Source: Albula goreensis (lineage: Eukaryota; Chordata; Actinopteri; Albuliformes; Albulidae). From it: a stretch of 64,000 bases of DNA. Positions within the stretch are counted from its first letter, which is position 1, and each line of letters begins with the position of its first letter. Below, one piece after another: positions 34,679 to 44,584 of this stretch. Where the stretch lies: NCBI GenBank assembly GCA_022829145.1, contig CM040743.1, positions 47,602,905-47,666,904 of the forward strand. Reading direction: 5' to 3'. The translations under genes and the position numbers were made by a program. A model generated the notes under the pieces. The model saw only the letters and a program-made list of their open reading frames with translations. It was not told the DNA's origin and ran no database searches.

Positions 34679-37600
34679 GAGATGGCAGCAGGTGAAGACT
34701 GTTTAGTTGATTTAAGTGCACACCTGTCAATAACCTAATGAATGTTGTCTGATGAGTAATGATGAATAGTAATTCTTTTAATTATGAGTCTTGTATTGGC
34801 AATGAAATTTTCCTGCAAACAAGCAGTGTTCAGCTGCAGCATTTACCAACAACAAAGGCAAGCTCATGGCTGAGCCCTGTTGCCTCTGTGCATGATTGGA
34901 ATCCAGATGGTTGGCCCCAGCGTAGCCACAATAAGATCAGTGCAGCTGTTGGGCCCCTGAGCGAGGCCTTTAACCCCACATTACTACCAAGGAGGACTGG
35001 CCCTGGTTAGATTCATCAACTTAAAGTTGCTTTGGATATAGGCATCAGCTAAATGACTGTTATGTAAGTTAACCCTGGCCAGCAAAGGACCTGCCTTTTA
35101 TGGACTCCATTTATCCACAATCTGAGCAACAGTGAGTCGCCTTTCAGGTAGAATTGAGAGCGTTTTTGAGACGAAGCTGACAGCGAATGTTTACAAGACA
35201 GGGTAATGTCTTGTTTATATGAGTCTGGGTGAGAGAAGCATGTGAGAGAAAATGTCCAAAATATGTTTGAGGTGCTATGTGCGTTTTTTTTTTTGGCATC
35301 TTGGCTGGCATTAGAAAATTGTATTCGTTTATTCCCTGTGGGTTATCAAGTCAAATGGCTTTCTCTCTGCATCCCACTGTGTAGGAGAACAGCGTAAGCT
35401 TCTTCCGGACTCTGCAGTCAAACTTCCAGCACGTGATGGTTTACGAGAACCCCGCCCTGCAGCAGAAGGCCCTGTCCTGCATACCTGTCCCCGTCTCCGT
35501 GACGCGCCCAGCGGAGGCTCCAACAGGCCCAGGAGGCCGACCCAGGTGATTGGCTGGTGATTTGAGCCTTTTGAAGTTACTTTGGCTGATGGGCAAGAGC
35601 TGATTTGGAACTGTGGGTATTGGAGTTTCTGCACTATGATCCCTGTCCCAGACGTTGCATGGATAGTTTGAGCACGTTGTGTAGGTGCTGCATGAATGTT
35701 TTGATCACATCGCATGCTTGTCATGTGGACGTCAGGTGGACACTATGTGGAAGCTGTAAGGTCATTGTGTGCTCTTTGGTAGCTTGTTTTGAAGACATTG
35801 AGAGTGCGATGTCAGTTTGTTTGTAGAATTTTGTGAGGACATTGTGAGCTGCTGGCGAGCCCATTGTGAACACATTGTGAGCATTCTCTGTGCTGCCCCC
35901 TGCAGGCTGTGGGCTGTTGGAGCAGGACATGTTGGTGTTGGAGCTGCTTCGCTGGTTTAAGGGGGAGTTCTTCACCTGGGTGGACAGCCTGCCCTGCTCC
36001 CGCTGTGGGGGACGCACCGTCTCCAAGGGGGCCCTGCCCCCTTCCCCTGAGGAGCTGCGCTGGAACGGCTCACGTGTGGAGAACCACCACTGCAACACCT
36101 GCAACACCTCCACCCGCTTCCCCAGGTAACGCAGCTCACCTGTGTGCATGCGAGTGTGCATATGTGTTTCTGTGTGTGTGTGTGAGATGTGAGATGGCAG
36201 CAGGTGAAGACTGTTTAGTTGATTTAAGTGCACACCTGTCAATAACCTAATGAATGTTGTCTGATGAGTAATGATGAATAGTAATTCTTTTAATTCCGAG
36301 TCTTGTATTGGCAATGAAATTTTCCTGCAAACAAGCAGTGTTCAGCTGCAGCATTTACCAGCAACAAAGGCAAGCTCATGGCTGAGCCCTGTTGCCTCTG
36401 TGCATGATTGGAATCCAGATGGTTGGCCCCAGCGTAGCCACAATAAGATCAGTGCAGCTGTTGGGCCCCTGAGCGAGGCCCTTAACCCCACATTACTACC
36501 AAGGAGGGACTGGCCCCTGGTTAGATTCATCAACTTAAAGTTGCTTTGGATATAGGCATCAGCTAAATGACTGTTATGTAAGTTAACCCTGGCCAGCAAA
36601 GGACCTGCCTTTTATGGACTCCATTTATCCACAATCTGAGCAACAGTGAGTCGCCTTTCAGGTAGAATTGAGAGCGTTTTTGAGACGAAGCTGACAGCGA
36701 ATGTTTACAAGACAGGGTAATGTCTTGTTTATATGAGTCTGGGTGAGAGAAGCATGTGAGAGAAAATGTCCAAAATATGTTTGAGGTGCTATGTGCGTTT
36801 TTTTGGCATCTTGGCTGGCATTAGAAAATTGTATTCGTTTATTCCCTGTGGGTTATCAAGTCAAATGGCTTTCTCTCTGCATCCCACTGTGTAGGAGAAC
36901 AGCGTAAGCTTCTTCCGGACTCTGCAGTCAAACTTCCAGCACGTGATGGTTTACGAGAACCCCGCCCTGCAGCAGAAGGCCCTGTCCTGCATACCTGTCC
37001 CCCGTCTCCGTGACGACGCCCAGCGGAGGCTCCAACAGGCCCAGGAGGCCGACCCAGGTGATTGGCTGGTGATTTGAGCCTTTTGAAGTTACTTTGGCTG
37101 ATGGGCAAGAGCTGATTTGGAACTGTGGGTATTGGAGTTTCTGCACTATGATCCCTGTCCCAGACGTTGCATGGATAGTTTGAGCACGTTGTGCAGGTGC
37201 TGCATGAATGTTTTGATCACATCGCATGCTTGTCATGTGGACGTCAGGTGGACGCTGTGTGGAAGCTGTAAGGTCATTGTGTGCTCTTTGGTAGCTTGAT
37301 TTTAGCATGTTTTGAAGACATTGAGAGTGCGATGTCAGTTTGTTTGTAGAATTTTGTGAGGACATTGTGAGCTGCTGGTGAGCCCATTGTGAACACATTA
37401 TGAGCATTCTCTGTGCTGCCCCCTGCAGGCTGTGGGCTGTTGGAGCAGGACATGTTGGTGTTGGAGCTGCTTCGCTGGTTTAAGGGGGAGTTCTTCACCT
37501 GGGTGGACAGCCTGCCCTGCTCCCGCTGTGGGGGACGCACCGTCTCCAAGGGGGCCCTGCCCCCTCCCTGAGGAGCTGCGCTGGAACGGCTCACGTGTGG

Positions 37601-37911
37601 AGAACCACCACTGCAACACCTGCAACACCTCCACCCGCTTCCCCAGGTAACGCAGCTCACCTGTGTGCATGCGAGTGTGCATATGTGTTTCTGTGTGTGT
37701 GTGTGAGATTGAGATGTAATGAGATCCTCCTCTCTGTATATGTACTGTAGGTATAATAACCCTGAGAAGCTGCTGGAGACCAGAAGGGGGCGCTGTGGGG
37801 AGTGGGCCAACTGCTTCACCCTTTGCTGCAGAGCCCTGGAGCTTGAAGCTCGATACATCTGGGATAGCACAGGTGTGTTGGTGTGTGAGAGTGTGTGAGA
37901 GTGTAACTGTT

Positions 37912-37950
<39 letters not shown>

Positions 37951-38123
37951 CCCTCCTCTCTCTCTGTCTCTTTAGATCACGTGTGGACGGAGGTGTACTC
38001 TGAGTCTCAGAAACGTTGGCTACACTGTGACCCCTGTGAGAACGTGTGTGACAAACCCCTCCTGTACGAGGTGGGCTGGGGCAAGAAGCTCGCCTACGTC
38101 CTGGCCTTCTCCAGAGAACAGGT

Positions 38124-38154
<31 letters not shown>

Positions 38155-41100
38155 TGCTTTCGATGGGGTTCAGGCTATGTGGGTGTACTGTAAAGCTTAT
38201 TGTCTCAGATATTTTTGTGCTTTGCACTGCAATGGAGACATAGGCTTCAGCACACTTGAAACCAGTGCAGGTTTCCCCTTACTGTCAGTGTTAGCCTTCT
38301 CCAGTGAAATGTGACGTGTGCTTAACCTTGGTTTGGTGTGATCCAGGTGGTGGACGTTACCTGGCGGTACTCCTGTAAACACCAGGACGTGCTGTCTCGC
38401 CGGACGCAAGTACAGGAGCCCTGGCTCCGAGAGACCATCAACGGACTCAACTCCGTGGTACGCTTCGAACCCCTGACCCTGGATCAGCTAACGGAGCAGA
38501 GTCATGGATCATCTAATCAAACTCAACTATGGGATACCACACAGAGACTGGGCATTCCGTAGCTATACATCGTAAAATAGCCATTTTGGGAACGTTAAAC
38601 GATGTTAACTTTGCTTTGAGGAATTTTATAGATAGTTTGTTATTATTGTTGTTGTTATTACAATTCTTAACTGCAAAAGCAGGATGACAACAGAGGCATT
38701 TCATAACCTGTTAGAAGTGCTTCTTTTGATAATTCGGTGTGTTTGAAGAGGAGGAAAAGCTCAGTGTTCTTATGGTGCCATATTGTCAGGGCTGAGCAGT
38801 GTACACTACAGGGTCATGTGAGAGCTTTAATGTAGAAACTTCATAATCATGAATATAGATGCAGGTCAGGATTGTGATATTGAGTGTTTTAATGATGAAA
38901 TAGATGTTGGCTGAGATAGCGATGTGATCGTTAGGATGATGGTGAAGTTGATGTCGTTGGTGATTGTTGATGGTGAAGTTGATGTCGTTGGTGATCGTTG
39001 ATGGTGAAGTTGATGTCGTTGGTGATCGTTGATGGTGAAGTTGGTGTCGTTGGTGATCGTTGATGGTGAAGTTGATGTCGTTGGTGATCGTTGATGGTGA
39101 AGTTGATGTCGTTGGTGATCGTTGATGGTGAAGTTGATGTCGTTGGTGATCGTTGATGGTGAAGTTGATGTCGTTGGTGATCATTGGGATGATGGTGAAG
39201 TTGATGTCGTTGGTGATCGTTGATGGTGAAGTTGATGTCGTTGGTGATCGTTGATGGTGAAGTTGATGTTGTTGGTGATCGTTGATGGTGAAGTTGATGT
39301 CGTTGGTGATCGTTGATGGTGACGGGGGCGGTTTATTTCTGCAGAGGCAGCGTTCTTTAGGCCCTGAGAGGAGGAAGGAACTGCTCGAGCGCTTGCTGGT
39401 GGAGCTGGTGGAATTCATCTCACCCAAGACGCCCAAAGCGGGGGAGCTGGGGGGGCGCATTTCGGGCTCGAGGGCCTGGAGGGCCGTCCGGGGGGAACTC
39501 GGCCCCCTGGTAAGAGCGCTCGTCTGCTGATGTCACAATGTCCCTCCCCAGGCCCCCAGGCTCACACTTCTCACAGCACACTCACTCTGTCTCTGCCATG
39601 GGTTTGCTCACTTTACCAAGAGCTAGATTAGGTCACAGTCATGAAGTGTTCATGTGGACCAAATATGAGCAGTCACTGTGCAGACACTATGAGCATTTCA
39701 CACGTTTACTTCATTTTTGTTTGACAGTGGCTCATGTGAGAAAATAACAGCCCCGAATGTAGTGCCCCTGCTCCGACTGTGCCTAAATCTGTCTCTCTCT
39801 CTCTCTCTTCCCAGAAGTCGAAGGAGTTTGCATTCGTTCCCACAGAGACGGAGAAGGGCAGCAGGCAGTTCCACCTGCAGTACAGCGCGAGCGATGACCA
39901 CTACTGCCGCGTGTCCAGCGGCAGGGAGGAGCTGGCGGGCTGGGAGAGCGGGGTCTGGCGCAACCAGGCCGTGTTCCGCAAGCAGGAGCAGGACTGGAAC
40001 ATGGTGAGGACCACTGAAGGGAGGGGGGGAGGGATGGGGGGTTCAGTGGTGTAACCCACCTGCCTGACACCCCCACAGGTACACCATGAATGCACAGGTT
40101 CCAACATGCTGTGCTGTTTCACCTTTCCTCTCACTCTGTACAATCATGTTAAAAAAAATAATAAAAACACAAGAGAGGTTGAATTCCCTCTCCGCTTTAG
40201 AAAATTATACCCATCTCTCTTCTCACCAAGAGCAGAGAAACTATCCCAAACTGCTTTGCTCTTCCAAACCACATCTCTAATATTAATTTTGGGAAGAGAG
40301 AGAGCAGTCTCTAACTTTTGATTTGAGCTCCATATCATCCCCAGAACTTCCCACAGACTTCCAGTCATTGTGGTAATCCTGACATATTGGAATAATCTAT
40401 GATCAGAAATTAAACCATACCAATTGATGGTCAGCTCTGTCAAGGTGTTTTCCTGCATAGGCTCATAATCTACTAAGACATGCAGTCTATTTCTATTTTT
40501 AGCATTAGCCACCTTTAGCAAAATCAGTGAGAGGTGCCCATCTCCTCCCACCCTGACTCTCTAAAGACACCGCTTTCCTCTGCAGGTTTATATCGCCCGT
40601 AAAGAAGGCACAGCCTCGGGGAAGATCAGCTGGAAGTTTGACTGCAGCTCTGCGGGACTGAAGATACGGAGTGTGTCCGTCAGAGCGGTCAGCCAGACCT
40701 TCCACTCCGGGACAGTGTGCTGGAGAATGTGCTCGGGACAGGACACCATAGAGTTCCCGGGAGGTAAGAGGCTGATTTTTGCAGTGCGTGGACACCATAG
40801 AGTTCACTGGACAAATGTTTTGGGATATTTGCCAGGGTGCAAAGGACACCATAGAGTTCTCTGGAGGAATGAGTTTGCAGTTGTTACAGTCCGAGGTTAC
40901 CATAGAGTTCTTCAGAGGCATGTTCATGGGGCTGTCCAGAGCGATAGGACATCACAGTTTATGGGAGGTGCAAGTCAGTGATTGTCATAGTGCAAGTCCT
41001 AGAGAAATTTTTCTAGGGAATGGCCAGAGTGTCGGAACACCATAGAGTTCTTTTGAGGAAGGAGTGTGCCGTAGAGGGAGTGCCTGAACATCATAGATTT

Positions 41101-41556
41101 TTGGGAGGTAGCAGTGTGGGATTGTTGTACTGCTGAGACACCGTAGAGTTCTGAAGAGGTATGTTTGGGAGATTGTCAGAGTATCGGGACACCATCGAGT
41201 TCTGCGGAGGTAGGAGCGTGTGACTGCCGCAGTGCCGGGACACCTGAGTGCGGGGGAAAGTATTTTTTGAAGATAAACGTTCTGTTGATGAGGAGTTCTT
41301 GGCACTTTGCCAGATTTTTCCACCCTATAACCCTTATTTGATTTCTCTCTCTCTCTCTCTCTCTCTCCTCTCCCTCTCAGACGGCGAGATGCACCCTGCT
41401 CCAAGCTTCTCTGGATCCACCGAACTCATTGTGGAGGCGGAGCTAGCCGGCGGAGAGGGGGAATCGTCGTGGCAACACGCGCAACTGTTCAGGCAGAGTT
41501 TGGCGGAGCCTAAAGAGCCCTCGTTTGAGATCCTCATCGACCTGGAGGAGGCCTGA
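32609..41556 (+). CDS. NGLY1: Peptide-N(4)-(N-acetyl-beta-glucosaminyl)asparagine amidase (N-glycanase 1), assembled copy disrupted
   Basis: Cytosolic enzyme that removes N-glycans from misfolded glycoproteins during ER-associated degradation. Exons: 32609-32709, 33317-33431, 34401-34615, [35385-35545, 35906-36125 first copy; 36895-37057, 37429-37646 second copy], 37751-37872, 37976-38121, 38347-38457, 39345-39509, 39815-40003, 40586-40763, 41381-41556. Domains in order: PUB (exons 1-3, [11 protein letters not shown] to ETHLVFP), a proline-rich linker, the transglutaminase-like core with a zinc site (CSRC and CNTC in the duplicated second exon) and the PAW domain (exons from 39,345 on). Catalytic Cys (GRCGEWANC, codon 37,794-37,796), His (DHVW, 37,978) and Asp (HCDPC, 38,029) are present. 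Expected length is about 630 residues against 654 in human. An internal duplication and indels mean no splice path through the assembled sequence keeps the full frame. Confidence 0.93.
34815..35080 (+). repeat. SINE-like element in the duplicated NGLY1 intron
   Basis: GGGCCCCTGAGCGAGGCCTT followed by TTAAAGTTGCTTTGGATATA and GCATCAGCTAAATGACTG is the typical middle and tail of fish tRNA/L2-type SINEs. The same element recurs in copy 2 at about 36,325-36,590. Confidence 0.75.
35491..35505 (+). other. NGLY1: Two 1-bp deletions in NGLY1 exon A, copy 1
   Basis: Compared with copy 2, one C is missing from a C run near 35,491 and one A is missing near 35,504, a net -2 frameshift. Copy 2 keeps the conserved reading ([20 protein letters not shown]). 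Confidence 0.9.
36188..37711 (+). repeat. NGLY1: NGLY1 tandem duplication, copy 2
   Basis: Second copy of the 1.5-kb unit: exon A at 36,895-37,057 (163 bp, intact) and exon B at 37,429-37,646 (218 bp, two bases short). It carries an 11-bp insertion relative to copy 1 near 37,300. After copy 2 the gene continues normally into the catalytic exon. Confidence 0.97.
37562..37572 (+). other. NGLY1: 2-bp deletion in NGLY1 exon B, copy 2
   Basis: A C/T run that reads CCCCCTTCCCCTGAGG in copy 1 is two bases shorter here, bringing a TGA into frame before the second zinc-binding pair. It is a homopolymer-type lesion. Confidence 0.92.
38933..39328. repeat. NGLY1: 31-bp minisatellite abutting an NGLY1 splice acceptor
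   Basis: About 12 copies built on GATGGTGAAGTTGATGTCGT plus TGGTGATCGT. The array ends about 16 bp before the acceptor of the exon at 39,345. The unit length is not a multiple of three, so the long minus-strand frame passes through three repeat phases and is an artefact. Confidence 0.95.
40741..41255 (+). repeat. NGLY1: Exon-end-derived ~50-bp minisatellite in NGLY1
   Basis: The last bases of the exon ending at 40,763 (GGACACCATAGAGTTC, then GGGAG/GTAAGA) recur about every 50 bp downstream: near 40,790, 40,844, 40,895, 40,946, 41,033, 41,084, 41,134, 41,186 and 41,236. Several units keep donor-like strings (GAGGTATGT at about 41,157, GAGGTAGG at about 41,208). Confidence 0.9.
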
Positions 41557-43500
41557 CGCGCAGAGACTCGTTTAAGAATAATAATACTAGTAATAACAAT
41601 TATGATAATTATAATGGATTGCATTTATATTGCGCGCCCCACAATCTCAAAGTGCTTTATAGTGAGGCGCGGGAACTCAACTCAACTCATCGCCGATATG
41701 TAGCCCCAACCTGGGTGATGCTCGGCCATTTTGTGGCACAACTCTTACCACACTGCAGCTGAGGTGGAAATGGAGGGAAACTTTAAGCAGTGTAAACTTG
41801 GGGATCACTAGGCGGCAGGTTGCCAGGACAACCAGGGGAACCCTCCTTACTGTATTTGCGTCCGTAGATCTGGCCTGTGTCACATTGTCGTGACCAGCGT
41901 TTTCTCTACATTGAGATTGGGGGTGGTCTGAGGAGAGGTGGGGGTAGGTATGGATTCTAGCCCCTGAGGGGCTATACTGTCTGTTTGGTGATGGGTTTTT
42001 TTGGGGGTGGGGGGGGTCAGTCCATCCAAGTGGAACTGATGGCAGACTTGCCATGGGAGCTTCGTAAGGCTGCTCCACATGAAGAGAGATAATTGTCCTG
42101 TTGAGATAAAGACCTCGCGCCCCTGGAAAGGGGAACCAATCAGGTGGGGTCTGGGGGTGATGACGATGATGACATCACTCCCCCAGTGCAGTAGCTAACG
42201 TCCGCTGAACTGTGCCATACAGTAGAGTCATTGTGCATTTTGTCTCATTCTAATACAGGGCAACACAACTCCAGCCCTGGGGAGCTGTGCCGTATGCTGG
42301 TGTACTGGTGTGTTTCAGCACTTAAGAAGCGCTTCAGTTAAAGGGACTGGCACTTAATCCTCCTCGTCTGCTTAGCCAGAGTAGAGCATAAGAGAAGTGA
42401 GTGCACTTCCTAGTTTTTCACTGGAGCTTCCTGGAGCACCTTTTGGAGGTGTTTTTCCTGGGGCTTCCATAGACACCCATTCATTGCGCACATAGCTTTG
42501 GGTCCAAAGGTTGTCTCCATGCTGTATGGACAGATAAACTGCTGGTGGGTTTCTTCGTTCTGGGTAAATACACAAAAGCGTTTGGCTGCTGAAGAGTGGA
42601 AGTATCCCTTTTAGTCATTGAATGGCCAAGGCAGGGGTGGTCAAGGAGAGCCGTATCTGTCTGTGTTTTCGTGCCAACTCCAGCTCATGATTCAATGAAC
42701 TCAATCAGTTATGTGATGTCACAGCTTAGTAGCATTGAGCTCATGAAGGGCAGCCAAAGTCTGTTCTCCTCTATTTTTGTGCGATGTTATTCTGTAGCCT
42801 GCTTTAAATATTAATTGGCATCGATTTATGCTGCTAACGTTGATAGCCTGATTGATGTCAGGGTAATTGGTATCAACAAAGACCTGCAAACACTCATGCC
42901 CTCCAGGACCAAGCAGGTCCATCCTTGGGCTAAGTCCAGATACCACACCCCCCCTCCCCACAACCGCCTATAACTTGGCCGCTAATTGAAAGGGAAACCA
43001 CAGAAGACCAGTACGCACACCGACCCACCAAGACTGCAGTTTCACCCAGTGGAAGTTCTGCCTGGTCTCAGTTTTCAACCAATCATTGTGCCCTGCTATG
43101 AAGGGGAAGCCACCTTGATTGGTTCAGACAAATCAGTGATTGACAGCTGATTATGGCTCCACCCACTGTGTAGTGACTGTTACAATGTTACAATGTTTCT
43201 GAATTCTCCTGTGAGAAAGCCCACGGCCAGGATGCAATCAACAGCTGTCCTTAACTGTGACTCACAAGTAAATGCAAGTGTTCATCTTAATCTTCGCCTT
43301 CACAGTTCAGTGTATTCAGAAATTGTGAAAACAAACTCGCCAAAATTGTCTTGTAAACAAAAAGGCAGAACGCACTCATTCAGTTGTAAGCAAAAGCTAA
43401 GGATGAATGTTGATTGAATCCCAGCTTAAGTTTCTAAGTTGTATGGTATTCCTCCCACTGTTTTAAAATGTAAATAACTCAAATAAATGTTGCCAAAAAT
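41557..43500 (+). other. NGLY1: NGLY1 3' UTR and intergenic spacer
   Basis: After the TGA at 41,554-41,556 there is no further coding signal. The first canonical polyadenylation hexamer (AATAAA, 43,482-43,487) is about 1.9 kb downstream. In between lie diverged repeat fragments, e.g. around 42,250-42,380 and 42,620-42,720. Confidence 0.5.
43482..43487 (+). terminator. NGLY1: Candidate NGLY1 polyadenylation signal
   Basis: AATAAA, the first canonical hexamer after the stop codon that I can find. Confidence 0.45.
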
Positions 43501-44047
43501 TATTTACTGTTCTCCCTAGAAGGAATGCAAAGATCAGGCTCGTGCTCTCTGTGGTCATTCTGTTGTGCTGTGGATTATCATGTTAATTAAAAGCTATTTT
43601 TACAACAAACAAAAAGTGGTTTTGTTATGATTGCAGGACTGTACACTAGGTTGACTGATTTAAAGAATAAGTTGAATGTGATTGCTGGTGAATTTATGTA
43701 TTGATTTTTAGGTCTACTAAAATAGTCAAAAGTTGATATTAGACTACTCTTAATTACTAAAGAACAGTTAAGGACTTAAGACAACAAACGGGATAGTTTT
43801 AGGGTATGGGTGACATACCCTCTTGCATCGTGTTAAAAACTGAAAAGGAGAAATCAAACAGGAAATTGTTTTTTTCTTTGCTTTTTTTATGCGGGTCAAG
43901 TATCCTCGTTACATTAAGCGGCCATTATCATGTTAAGACCAGTAGAAATGTTCTTCAGTTGTTCGTTGAAGATAAGAACATTAATAGTGTGTTTGATTCT
44001 GTCCGGTTGCCATCCGTGGCTGCGTCACGGTGTATGGTAATTTTCCT

Positions 44048-44427
44048 ATTGGTCGAAGTACCGGCGCTCTGCAGGCTTTGGACAGGATTGGTCGCCTGCA
44101 ACCGGAGGGGGATCGTCGCCGTGCGGATGGTGGAGCCGGACGGAGGTAGCGGCGGTGTTATTGTTTCTGAATGAAAACCAGACTGGAAATAGACAAATGT
44201 TGTACAGGCGCTTTATTTAAACATTCTTAGGTTTTATTTTACACTCCGTGGACAAGCTATGAAAGTATTTAATTAATTGTTTTGTACAGTATTTATACCC
44301 AAACCAAGTCGCTAACCAGCTTAATGAGTTGTCCAGGCCGTGGAGCCGCCGCTAGTCGATTTTAACAATAGCCGCGACACACTCCCCTTACCACGGGCTG
44401 CTGTTTTGACGTGAATTTGTTATAAAA
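44048..44427 (+). promoter_or_regulatory. TOP2B: TOP2B core promoter: paired inverted CCAAT boxes and TATA box
   Basis: ATTGGTCG occurs at 44,048 and 44,087, inverted CCAAT boxes of the NF-Y type reported in topoisomerase II promoters. A TATAAAA box lies at 44,421-44,427, which would put transcription start near 44,455 and leave a 5' UTR of about 130 bp. The GC-rich stretch 44,090-44,155 is CpG-dense. Confidence 0.55.
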
Positions 44428-44584
44428 CCGCGACTTGTGAGAAGAATAAACCACATTGCGATACTTCAGTGCAGATGGGGTCACTCTTTTGAGGCGCTGT
44501 GTGTTTTCAAGAACAGTTTTTAAGCAAGAAAGTGGAGTGGTTTTTTACATACAGCACGGATATTTTGGAAAACACAAAAGGAAG

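Larger units (their letters stand above)
34679..36187 (+). repeat. NGLY1: NGLY1 tandem duplication, copy 1
   Basis: About 1.5 kb beginning GAGATGGCAGCAGGTGAAGA and bounded by GT microsatellites. It contains a SINE, exon A (35,385-35,545) and exon B (35,906-36,125). It differs from copy 2 by roughly 1% substitutions and a few small indels. Exon B is intact here. Exon A lacks two single bases and is out of frame. Confidence 0.97.

Noticed and set aside
36188..37711. Extra zinc-finger or PUG-like exons giving NGLY1 a doubled domain
   Set aside because: The second copy repeats the same two exons with frame-breaking indels; including both would not yield a continuous protein.
38786..39460. A 224-codon minus-strand frame antisense to NGLY1
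   Set aside because: It is the 31-bp array read through successive phases; the real exon lies on the other strand.
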